Assembly: GCA_016181325.1 (NCBI GenBank)
Contig: JACOZO010000136.1
Span: 1 to 8,891 of the forward strand
DNA: 8,891 bases
Direction: 5' to 3'
Origin: Candidatus Woesearchaeota archaeon
Lineage (GTDB): Archaea; Nanobdellota; Nanobdellia; Woesearchaeales; GW2011-AR4
The position numbers and the translations under genes were made by a program. Below are positions 1-5,326 of this stretch, in pieces. The notes under the pieces were generated by a model. It saw only the letters and a list, made by a program, of their open reading frames with translations. It was not told where the DNA came from and did no database searches. The first letter of the stretch is position 1, and each line of letters opens with the position of its first letter.

Positions 1-1
1 T

Positions 2-124
2 AAGGAGAAATTCAAAAGCAGTTCGCCAATTAACCCATGCGCAAAGTGCAATGAGCCATGCTCAAATGACATCTGCAATGCGTGCTTTTATCTGGAGAAG
101 ATTGAGCTGAAGGTAAAAAATTAA
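2..124 (+). CDS. C-terminal end of Ncs6/TtuA-like tRNA 2-thiolation protein (partial)
   Basis: Only the last 40 codons are present; the gene begins left of the window. The frame reads to a TAA stop and contains a four-cysteine knuckle, PCAKCNEP...ICNACFYLE, i.e. CxxC (Cys codons at 38 and 47 are three residues apart) followed by a second CxxC (Cys codons at 74 and 83). This pattern, including the 'C.kC.eP' and 'iC.aC..le' context, is that of the C-terminal zinc finger of archaeal Ncs6/TtuA/Ctu1-type enzymes (TIGR00269 tail), which make 2-thiouridine at the wobble or T-loop position of tRNA using an N-type ATP pyrophosphatase core. That core lies outside the window, so the assignment rests on the tail alone. 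An extra Cys (codon at 59) sits between the pairs. The stop overlaps the convergent gene's stop by 4 bp. Confidence 0.66.
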   Translation, partial: KEKFKSSSPINPCAKCNEPCSNDICNACFYLEKIELKVKN

Positions 125-630
125 ATGGGTTCAATACTTGGCTTCTGCTCTTCAAATAAAATTCCATCTATTCCATTTGGACTTAGACTTTCGTAATATT
201 CTTCGAGTTTTGGATAATAGGATTTGGAAATCTCGTTCCAGTTTTGGATTAATTCCCACCATTTTGCGATTTGCGCTTTGATTTGGCGGACTATTTCCCC
301 ATTTGTGTGTGCCTCATCATAAGTACCTATGAATCTGTCAAATTCGTCCAGAAAACAACCTATTCTTGGAGACAACTCCTGCCATGCCCTTTGTTCTGTT
401 TCTAAAGGATTGACAGATTCCTGCGGCAAATTTACTAAATAAGCTATGTCAAAAAGTTCCTTTTTTTTCCGCATTCTTTCCGCTAAATTTTGTAAATATT
501 CTTTTTGTATGGGTTCATCTCGGGAAAGTTTATTCTGCAAGGAATAATGGACAGAAAAAGCATTGTGCAAATACGCTCCAATAGGCACTTTTGATTTTCC
601 GATAACTTCCAGTTCCAATGGACTGTACAT
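121..630 (-). CDS. hypothetical protein, 169 aa, soluble and charged
   Basis: I do not recognise this protein. It begins MYSPLELEVIG and has no signal peptide, membrane segment, cysteine cluster or nucleotide-binding motif. The sequence is rich in Glu, Lys, Trp and Tyr and looks mostly helical; the C-terminal part (about residues 105-150, with the stretch KWWELIQNWNEI and then KLEEYYESL) is aromatic and amphipathic, ending in a disordered-looking acidic tail. A minus-strand TATA-like element (GGTTTAAAAG, 656-665) lies about 30 bp before the ATG, consistent with a leaderless or nearly leaderless transcript and with this being a real gene. It is monocistronic: its 3' end overlaps the convergent thiolation gene by 4 bp and the next gene upstream (SOD) is divergent. 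Codon use is unremarkable. It could be a lineage-restricted protein. Confidence 0.7.
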   Translation of the reverse strand: MYSPLELEVIGKSKVPIGAYLHNAFSVHYSLQNKLSRDEPIQKEYLQNLAERMRKKKELFDIAYLVNLPQESVNPLETEQRAWQELSPRIGCFLDEFDRFIGTYDEAHTNGEIVRQIKAQIAKWWELIQNWNEISKSYYPKLEEYYESLSPNGIDGILFEEQKPSIEPI

Positions 631-655
631 ATTAAGTTAAACTAATAACTTTCAT

Positions 656-665
656 CTTTTAAACC
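656..665 (-). promoter_or_regulatory. TATA box for the 169-aa hypothetical gene
   Basis: On the minus strand this reads GGTTTAAAAG. Its centre is about 31 bp upstream of the ATG whose first base is 630, the spacing expected for an archaeal TATA/BRE element driving a transcript with a leader of only a few bases. No Shine-Dalgarno sequence lies between the box and the start. Confidence 0.45.
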
Positions 666-731
666 TATTGCCAGCTAAAACCTAAAATTGAAGTGGCAGA
701 TATGAGAGATGCTAAGTGAAGAAAACAGAAA

Positions 732-741
732 ACTATAAAAA
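732..741 (+). promoter_or_regulatory. TATA box upstream of sod
   Basis: ACTATAAAAA preceded by a purine-rich stretch (GAAAACAGAAA) that would serve as a BRE. Transcription would start near 762-765, giving a leader of about 30 nt to the first ATG and about 60 nt to the ATG that opens the intact SOD frame. This leader carries the strong Shine-Dalgarno sequence at 783-790. Confidence 0.5.
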
Positions 742-782
742 CAATCATAAATTCATTCTTAACATCAGTTAATTCAACCATT

Positions 783-790
783 GGAGGTGG
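783..790 (+). promoter_or_regulatory. strong Shine-Dalgarno site, correctly spaced only for the upstream ATG
   Basis: GGAGGTGG is a near-ideal match to the complement of the archaeal 16S 3' end (CACCTCC). It ends 5 bases before the ATG at 796, which is optimal, but 34 bases before the ATG at 825 that starts the intact SOD frame. The 29-bp tandem duplication (793-851) explains the misplacement: the ribosome site belongs to the first copy of the start region. Confidence 0.75.
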
Positions 791-792
791 TT

Positions 793-851
793 TAAATGCA
801 CACATTGCCGAAATTGCCGTATAAATGCACACATTGCCGAAATTGCCGTAT
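793..851 (+). repeat. 29-bp tandem duplication spanning the sod start codon
   Basis: The sequence from 793 to 822 is repeated exactly from 822 to 851 (period 29, 30 matching bases). Each copy contains the ATG and the first nine codons of SOD (MHTLPKLPY). Because 29 is not a multiple of three, translation from the first ATG (796), which has the good Shine-Dalgarno spacing, leaves the SOD frame and stops at 892-894 after 32 residues. The second ATG (825) opens the full SOD frame and is preceded directly by an in-frame TAA at 822-824. Exact identity of the copies means the duplication is recent or artefactual. Removing one copy restores a normal leader. Confidence 0.95.
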
Positions 852-1427
852 GCTTACAATGCGCTTGAGCCTTACATTGATGAGCAGACTATGACTATAC
901 ACCATACAAAGCACCATCAGGCTTATATCGACAAATTGAACGCAGCGATAAAGGGCACAAAATTTGAGCCAATGGACGTAAATGAGCTTCTTAAAAAAAT
1001 AAACGAAGTGCCCGAGAACATAAGGACTGCTGTCAGAAACCATGGCGGGGGGCATTCAAACCATACTTTCTTCTGGCAGATAATGGCGCCAAATGCAGGT
1101 GGAGAGCCTTCTGGAAAAGTCGGGGATGCCATCAAAGCAGCATTTGGCTCCTTTGATAAGTTCAAGGAAGAATTCACGAATGCCGGGCTTAACAGGTTTG
1201 GCTCAGGATGGGCATGGCTTGTTTCCGACAAGGGGAAATTAAGCGTGATGAGCACTGCCAATCAGGACAGCCCTTTGATGGAGGGAAAAACTCCAATACT
1301 TGGAATAGACGTCTGGGAACATAGTTACTACATCAAATGGCAGCAACAGAGAGGCAAATACATAGAATCATGGTGGAATGTTGTGAGCTGGAAGAAAGCC
1401 GAAGAAATTTTCAAGAAATCCCATTAA
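825..1427 (+). CDS. sodA: superoxide dismutase, Fe/Mn family, Mn-type signature
   Basis: Cytoplasmic enzyme that dismutates superoxide to oxygen and hydrogen peroxide. The 200-aa length is normal for the family, and all four metal ligands are visible: His26 (IHHTKHH), His80 (GGGHSNHTFFW), Asp162 and His166 (DVWEHSYY). The outer-sphere glutamine is supplied from the C-terminal domain (Gln147 in STANQDSPL) together with the GGGH motif, which is the Mn-type arrangement as in E. coli SodA, rather than the Fe-type pattern; cambialistic activity cannot be excluded. It resembles bacterial SodA closely along its whole length, so transfer from bacteria is a reasonable inference. The start at 825 is forced by an in-frame TAA just before it, but the Shine-Dalgarno site fits the duplicated ATG at 796, so translation may be poor or switched off in this arrangement. 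The 3' end overlaps the convergent membrane-protein gene by 17 bp. Confidence 0.95.
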   Translation: MHTLPKLPYAYNALEPYIDEQTMTIHHTKHHQAYIDKLNAAIKGTKFEPMDVNELLKKINEVPENIRTAVRNHGGGHSNHTFFWQIMAPNAGGEPSGKVGDAIKAAFGSFDKFKEEFTNAGLNRFGSGWAWLVSDKGKLSVMSTANQDSPLMEGKTPILGIDVWEHSYYIKWQQQRGKYIESWWNVVSWKKAEEIFKKSH

Positions 1428-3090
1428 TATTTTTTACTTGTTTTTTGGCTTCTGTTCTTTTAAGCCCTTCCATCGCAGGCCTGAAATAAGGATCAATGCC
1501 CAATGCTTTCCTGTACTCTTCAGACGCTGAATCTGTCTGGTTCAACTGATCATAAATCAGTCCCAGGTTAAAATGGGGATACATGAGATTGGGATTTGTT
1601 TCAGCCGCCTTTTCCAGCTCTTCAATCGCCTCCTTGAACCTGCCAAGCTGCATGTAGTGGAATCCGAGATTGTTACGGGCTTCGGCATAATTTGGGTTTA
1701 TTCTTGCAGCATTTGCATACCCCTGAATTGCCATATTTAGGTTGCCCATCTTGTTAAATGCCAGCCCCAGATTATAATGGGCAAGGGAGCTTTCCGGAGA
1801 GGACTTTACGGTTTCTGACCATAAAACAAAATCGTTCCTCCAGTCAAAATTCCTTGAGAATGTCAATATAATAAAAATAATCAGGATTCCAGTAATTGAA
1901 AAATTCAGTAACGAAATGATTTTTTTATGATGGACTGAATTTTGCCTGATTTTATCATTAAATAAATCATATAAATAAGCTGCCAGGAAAGAAAATCCTA
2001 TCAATGAGACATAAAGATACCTTTCCTGCATTATGCTGGCCTGCGGAAGAATATAAGAAACAGGGGCAAGACCGATGAAAAACAATCCTATAGAAAAGGC
2101 AACAGCAGGATGATTCTTACAATATTTCAATGCAATAAAAATCAATGAAATTATCATCAATAATGATACTATTGTTTTAAACTCAAAAATTGACTGCGAC
2201 AATACAGCCTGCCTGTCCAGGCCCACATAAACAATTGACTGGATGCCTTCCGAGATTTTGTGGTCGGCAGTAAGGCTGAAAGGCCAGAATAAAAGCGAAA
2301 TGTAGATCAGGAATGCCTTTGACATTGTGAGCATCGTGTGATAAAAACTGCCGGCAAGATAAGAGCCCTTGACAGCCAGTTTGAGGGCCAGTCTCAAAAT
2401 AAGATATAGCGTCAATATGGCAAAATACGGCAGATAGAACTTTATTTTTATCCAAAAACTTTCCCTGCTTATTTTCCTGAAGCACAAATCATGCATAATC
2501 ATCAATATAGGGAGAACTAATGCAAGCTCATACGTAAAAATCGCCAATAGGGCAAAAATCAGTGAAATCATGTATTTTTTATTCAGGAATTTCCAGTCGT
2601 CAATCTGGATGTATAAATAAAATGATGCAAGGGCCAAAGCAACCCCTATTATCGCAAAGCTTCCTGTGACAAACGCAACAGCTTCCGTATTGGCGGGATG
2701 CACTGCGAAAATAAGCGAAGCGATAAACGCAACTGGCTTTTTTAAGGTTATTTTCAGTATTATGAGGTAAATCAAAATTGAAATTGCAAGATGAATGATT
2801 ATTGACTGGATATGATAGCCCAAAGGATTGAAGCCATACATTTTATAGCTAATAAAATAAAACAATGAGACCAGGGGCCTGTAATAAATCTCATTGATGC
2901 TCGGGACATCCCCTGCAAAAACATTCAGGATATTTCCAGTATTCCTTGTCTGGACCCACTGCAGCAGCACATTGTCATCCCATGCAAATCCGTTCTGCAG
3001 GATGCTGCTGTATGCTAGAATTGTTATTAATGCAATTATGGAAATGTGGAGCTTTTTGCTTCCGTTCAGCAATTTTTGCAGATTAGTCAT
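1411..3090 (-). CDS. TMTC-like GT-C-fold membrane protein with C-terminal TPR repeats
   Basis: A 559-aa polytopic protein: about 12 hydrophobic segments fill residues 17-411, followed by a soluble domain with three TPR units (about 435-468, 469-502, 503-536; e.g. AHYNLGLAFNKMGNLNMAI, ARNNLGFHYMQLGRFKEAI). The first extracytoplasmic loop carries an acidic pair (WDDN, Asp38-Asp39) followed by YYRPL (about 69-73) and later HPANTEAV (131-138) and QERYLY (355-360). This order of motifs is that of TMTC-type proteins (DUF1736 relatives), which belong to the GT-C glycosyltransferase fold and in animals transfer mannose from a lipid-linked donor to proteins. The archaeal substrate is unknown. The upstream gene is a mannose-6-phosphate-isomerase-type cupin 11 bp away in the same direction, which supports a sugar-related role. 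A GGGAGG sequence overlaps the cupin end but is rather far (about 17 nt) from this ATG. Confidence 0.8.
   Translation of the reverse strand: MTNLQKLLNGSKKLHISIIALITILAYSSILQNGFAWDDNVLLQWVQTRNTGNILNVFAGDVPSINEIYYRPLVSLFYFISYKMYGFNPLGYHIQSIIIHLAISILIYLIILKITLKKPVAFIASLIFAVHPANTEAVAFVTGSFAIIGVALALASFYLYIQIDDWKFLNKKYMISLIFALLAIFTYELALVLPILMIMHDLCFRKISRESFWIKIKFYLPYFAILTLYLILRLALKLAVKGSYLAGSFYHTMLTMSKAFLIYISLLFWPFSLTADHKISEGIQSIVYVGLDRQAVLSQSIFEFKTIVSLLMIISLIFIALKYCKNHPAVAFSIGLFFIGLAPVSYILPQASIMQERYLYVSLIGFSFLAAYLYDLFNDKIRQNSVHHKKIISLLNFSITGILIIFIILTFSRNFDWRNDFVLWSETVKSSPESSLAHYNLGLAFNKMGNLNMAIQGYANAARINPNYAEARNNLGFHYMQLGRFKEAIEELEKAAETNPNLMYPHFNLGLIYDQLNQTDSASEEYRKALGIDPYFRPAMEGLKRTEAKKQVKNINGIS
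1430..1446 (+). terminator. oligo-T terminator after sod
   Basis: Two T-runs (six Ts from 1430 and six Ts from 1441) follow the SOD stop at once. Archaeal RNA polymerase terminates at such runs without a hairpin. The runs lie inside the 3' end of the convergent TMTC-like gene. Confidence 0.5.
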
Positions 3091-3101
3091 AAATAGGCAT
3101 C

Positions 3102-3446
3102 TTATGCCCTCCCATACCTGTCTTCATACCTTTTTATATCTTTCTCGTCAAAATCGCCGAAGGAGATCTCAAGAAACCTTACCATGCCGTTTGAATTGTT
3201 TGCTATCCTGTGCTTTTCGCCCTTTGCTATGGATATTTCATCGCCTTTGATGAGATTCATAACTTTATTGCCCACGGTCACAATAGCCTTTCCTTCCAGG
3301 ATAACCCAGAATTCCTTCCTTTTCCTGTGGCTCTGCAATGACAATATTCCGCCGGGCTTGACTTCAATAATCTTGACTGTAGCTTTTTCATTGTGTGTAT
3401 ATTGTATGAACCTGCCCCACGGCTTTTCAACAGCGAACTTTTTCAT
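3102..3446 (-). CDS. stand-alone cupin, mannose-6-phosphate isomerase type II family
   Basis: A 114-aa single cupin matching the C-terminal isomerase domain of ManC/AlgA-type bifunctional enzymes, without the nucleotidyltransferase half. Signatures in order: KPWG (8-11); VKPGGILSLQSHRKRKEFW (29-47), giving likely metal ligands Gln38, His40 and Glu45; the second cupin motif with GDE and EKHR (His79); and the family C-terminus DIKRYEDRYGR (103-113). The full enzyme interconverts fructose-6-phosphate and mannose-6-phosphate; stand-alone copies are common in archaea, and whether this one is an isomerase or only a sugar-phosphate-binding cupin is not clear. It is the first gene of a probable two-gene operon with the TMTC-like protein. 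The TATA box at 3468-3475 is 25-26 bp before the ATG, so the transcript is probably leaderless. Confidence 0.85.
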   Translation of the reverse strand: MKKFAVEKPWGRFIQYTHNEKATVKIIEVKPGGILSLQSHRKRKEFWVILEGKAIVTVGNKVMNLIKGDEISIAKGEKHRIANNSNGMVRFLEISFGDFDEKDIKRYEDRYGRA

Positions 3447-3467
3447 AATACTGCTTTAAAAACAAAC

Positions 3468-3475
3468 ATTTAAAT
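3468..3475. promoter_or_regulatory. palindromic TATA box shared by divergent genes
   Basis: ATTTAAAT is its own reverse complement, in an 85-bp gap between divergent starts. On the minus strand it lies about 25 bp from the cupin ATG (leaderless). On the plus strand it would start RNA near 3500, giving a leader of about 30 nt for the Fe-S carrier gene, which has a Shine-Dalgarno site. A separate plus-strand box in TTACATATTAAC (3487-3498) is an alternative. Confidence 0.45.
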
Positions 3476-3517
3476 ATCTTGTGCTATTACATATTAACAT
3501 TCGTTAAGACTAGACAA

Positions 3518-3523
3518 GAGGTG
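3518..3523 (+). promoter_or_regulatory. Shine-Dalgarno site of the DUF1858-carrier gene
   Basis: GAGGTG ends 8 bases before the ATG at 3532 and supports that start. Few genes in this window have such a site, so this gene is translated from a leadered transcript unlike its divergent neighbour. Confidence 0.65.
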
Positions 3524-3531
3524 CAATTAAC

Positions 3532-4107
3532 ATGGAACAGGAAGCAAAAACACAGGAAAAAGTACTAATCACAAAAGACATGACTATATCATCTGTTGTC
3601 AGGAAATACCCTTCAGTAGTTGACCCTTTGATGGATGCCGGAATTCACTGCGTCGGCTGCCATGTCTCGGAATTCGAGACGCTGGAGCAGGGCTTCAAGG
3701 GGCATGGGATGAGCGATGAGGATGTTGATTCCATAATTGAGAAACTGAACAAGGCTGCTGCTGGAGATGCTTCTAATGAAGGAAAGGAGTTCATTGTAAC
3801 TCCAAAGGCTGCCCACAAGCTTGCCGAAGTCCTTAAGGAAAACAAGCAGGAAGGCTCTGCATTGAGGGTAGGGATCATATCAGGCGGATGCTCTGGATTC
3901 AAGTATACTCTTGAGCTTGACAACAACATAACAAATGACGACAAAGTTTTTGAGCTGGATGGCGTAAAAGTTGTAATTGGAACGGATTTTCTGCCTATGC
4001 TCAAGGGAGCACAGCTGGATTACTCTGACGGGCTTACCGGGGCTGGATTCAAGATATCAAATCCCAATGCAAAAGGAAGCTGCGGATGCGGGGAAAGTTT
4101 TCATTAA
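3532..4107 (+). CDS. DUF1858 domain fused to A-type Fe-S carrier (IscA/ErpA/HesB)
   Basis: A 191-aa two-domain protein. Residues about 12-74 match DUF1858 (starts ITKDMTISSVVRKYP, with the CxxC motif HCVGC, Cys40/Cys43, and the closing helix MSDEDVDSIIEKLN). Residues about 86-191 are a complete A-type carrier domain (FIVTPKAAHKLAEVLKE...) with the three family cysteines: Cys120 (SGGCSGFKY) and Cys184/Cys186 (GSCGCGESF at the C-terminus). A-type carriers accept [4Fe-4S] or [2Fe-2S] clusters from a scaffold and pass them to apo-enzymes. DUF1858 is often found alone or joined to other redox or Fe-S proteins; its exact role is unknown, but the added CxxC could bind part of a cluster or act in redox control (inference). 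No scaffold or desulfurase gene is nearby. The linker at 75-85 is low-complexity. Confidence 0.9.
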   Translation: MEQEAKTQEKVLITKDMTISSVVRKYPSVVDPLMDAGIHCVGCHVSEFETLEQGFKGHGMSDEDVDSIIEKLNKAAAGDASNEGKEFIVTPKAAHKLAEVLKENKQEGSALRVGIISGGCSGFKYTLELDNNITNDDKVFELDGVKVVIGTDFLPMLKGAQLDYSDGLTGAGFKISNPNAKGSCGCGESFH

Positions 4108-4198
4108 AAATTAAAATTTAATTTAGAATAAAATAAAAATTAATTCCGTGATTCCCTTTTAATCTGATTATAGTCCTTTATTGCGGCAGAATTTGTCT

Positions 4199-4230
4199 CG
4201 CCATCGCGTCACTTCGTGAAACCATTGGCG
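4199..4230. repeat. GC-rich imperfect palindrome in AT-rich spacer
   Basis: The 160-300 bp spacer before the peroxiredoxin gene holds a GC-rich patch. Its arms are CGCCA (4199-4203) and TGGCG (4226-4230), with a nested TCAC-TTC-GTGA hairpin (4209-4219); GGCGCC follows at 4229-4234. It lies between AT-rich stretches and has no convincing reading frame. It could be a copy of a dispersed intergenic repeat, a terminator or processing hairpin for the upstream carrier gene, or a small structured RNA. Confidence 0.4.
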
Positions 4231-4289
4231 GCGCCTAATTTTTAAAGGAATTAAAAATTCAATAAGATTTGGCATATTATAAAATAAAA

Positions 4290-4733
4290 ATGGTAAACGT
4301 CGGCGACAAAGCTCCTGATTTCAAGCTTAAAGACCAGAACCAGAATGAAGTTTCTTTAAGCAGCTTTCATGGCAAGAATGTTTTGCTTGCGTTCTATCCT
4401 TTTGACTTCAGCCCCGTATGCACGACAGAATTTGCATGCTTCCAGGACGATCTTTCTGAATTGGGCAATCTGGGCGTTCAGGTTTTGGGAATCAGCGTCG
4501 ACAGCCACTGGAGCCACAAGGCTTTTGCGGACAAATTGGGGCTGAAATTCCCTCTGCTGAGCGATTTCGGGAAGGAAGCGTCGAAGTATTATGGCGTATT
4601 GAGGCAGGAAGGATTTTCTGAGAGGGCTTATTTTCTGATTGATAAGCATGGAATCATCAAATTCAGGAAAGTGATGCCTACTCTGAAAGAAAGGATGGAG
4701 AACAGCGATTTAATTGCTGAAATCAAAAAATAA
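4290..4733 (+). CDS. peroxiredoxin, AhpE/PrxQ (BCP)-like
   Basis: Thiol peroxidase reducing hydrogen peroxide and organic peroxides in the cytoplasm. The thioredoxin-fold protein of 147 aa starts MVNVGDKAPDFKL, the usual N-terminus of this family, so I chose ATG 4290; the frame stays open to a TTG at 4269 (seven extra residues) but that start is less likely. The active-site motif is PFDFSPVC (P-x3-S-x2-C) with peroxidatic Cys44, and the conserved Arg112 lies in SERAYFLID. The only other cysteine is Cys50 (CTTEFAC), spaced x5 from Cys44 rather than the x4 usual for PrxQ-type resolving cysteines, so resolution could differ. There is no Shine-Dalgarno site; TAAAAATT at 4252-4259 is a possible TATA element. 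It is functionally linked to the nearby SOD by peroxide production, not by operon structure. Confidence 0.9.
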   Translation: MVNVGDKAPDFKLKDQNQNEVSLSSFHGKNVLLAFYPFDFSPVCTTEFACFQDDLSELGNLGVQVLGISVDSHWSHKAFADKLGLKFPLLSDFGKEASKYYGVLRQEGFSERAYFLIDKHGIIKFRKVMPTLKERMENSDLIAEIKK

Positions 4734-4743
4734 AATGAGCAAA

Positions 4744-4752
4744 TTTTGTTTT
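4744..4752 (+). terminator. T-rich terminator after peroxiredoxin gene
   Basis: TTTTGTTTT begins about 10 bases after the peroxiredoxin stop, suitable for archaeal oligo-U termination. It coincides with the end of the convergent trpG remnant. Confidence 0.35.
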
Positions 4753-4855
4753 AAGAGGACATTCTAACTACGTTCTGTATTAATCGCATTCCCGGATTAT
4801 AGCCATCTGAAAGAATGTTGTTAAAAGTGTAGCCATATTTTTTTAAGAGATGCAT
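4751..4855 (-). pseudogene. trpG: out-of-frame C-terminal remnant of trpG
   Basis: In the frame offset by one base from the trpG start, the minus strand reads HLLKKYGYTFNNILSDGY then NPGMRLIQNVVRMSS and TAA. This lines up with a TrpG tail after 'MA..H', namely YGxxF....ILSxxGxxLIxN, and brings the total to the usual 191 aa. An immediate TGA precedes it in its own frame, so it is not independently expressed as part of a longer protein. The HPES residues that carry the catalytic His and Glu are replaced by NN with two residues lost, so even a repaired frame would lack the glutaminase triad. The homology call rests on my own alignment of a short stretch. Confidence 0.6.
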
Positions 4856-5325
4856 TCAGCCATAACCAGGCCATTGCCGCTTTCTCCGCTTTGGGTTGCA
4901 GTTACCTCAAAACAATCAGGAACTCCGTATACTCCAAGAGAGTTATACCTTGCAAATTCCGCATCAGGGCCAATGCCTTCAAAAATTCCTTTTACATCAT
5001 GCCTTACTTTTACAGCAGCGCCGTGGACAACATCATCCAATCTTTCGACGGGCTGCCCGAAGTATTCCATCATTGCCTGGAATCCTAGGCAGATGCCGAA
5101 GAATGGAAATTCCCCATTGTATTTGTCTAATAATGCCATGTAGTTGCCGGCATTTCTTGGGCCATTAGGACCGGGACCCAGCAGTATCAAATCAGGAGCC
5201 CCTCTTACAGCAGTCTCAAGGCTGCAGTCGCTTTTCAGGTGGGCCACTTCAGCGCCTGCCATCCTGAAATATGCCGCAATTGTGCTTGCAAACGAATCAT
5301 AATTGTCAACATAACTTATTCTCAT
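4843..5325 (-). CDS. trpG: anthranilate synthase glutaminase subunit, frameshifted and truncated
   Basis: Class I glutamine amidotransferase that would supply ammonia to TrpE. Family motifs run in order: VDNYDSF (6-12), the oxyanion loop LLGPGPNGPRNAG (48-60), the nucleophile elbow FFGICLGFQAM with Cys79, HGAAV (101-105), RYNSL (126-130, where most relatives have RYHSL) and NGLVMA (151-156). The frame then stops after CIS at residue 160, about 30 residues short of the usual length and before the QFHPES catalytic His/Glu. The missing C-terminus continues in another frame at 4751-4853 (see separate entry); a one-base loss near 4853 explains this and restoring it gives 191 aa, normal for TrpG. 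The start is secure: GAGGAGG (5331-5337), inside the end of trpE, sits 5 bases before the ATG, and there is a single base between the trpE stop and this ATG, so the two are translationally coupled. Confidence 0.88.
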   Translation of the reverse strand: MRISYVDNYDSFASTIAAYFRMAGAEVAHLKSDCSLETAVRGAPDLILLGPGPNGPRNAGNYMALLDKYNGEFPFFGICLGFQAMMEYFGQPVERLDDVVHGAAVKVRHDVKGIFEGIGPDAEFARYNSLGVYGVPDCFEVTATQSGESGNGLVMAECIS

Positions 5326-5326
5326 T

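Noticed and set aside
796..894. 32-codon frame from the first ATG before sod, encoding a cysteine-rich peptide
   Set aside because: It is a by-product of the 29-bp duplication reading SOD sequence out of frame. It may be translated, but there is no evidence for a functional peptide, so it is discussed as part of the lesion and not as a gene.
2183..2485. Minus-strand frame inside the TMTC-like gene, and other long frames opposite sod, trpE and the carrier gene
   Set aside because: They are out-of-frame shadows of well-supported genes, with low-complexity or Ser/Pro/Leu-rich translations and no start signals.
4199..4230. tRNA or CRISPR interpretation of the GC-rich palindrome
   Set aside because: There is no T-loop consensus, cloverleaf or repeated unit; only one palindrome is present.
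4269..4289. TTG start for the peroxiredoxin gene
   Set aside because: The extra residues are not family-like and ATG 4290 gives the standard VGDKAPDF start; however a TATA-like TTTTTAAAG 26 bp before the TTG keeps it marginally possible.
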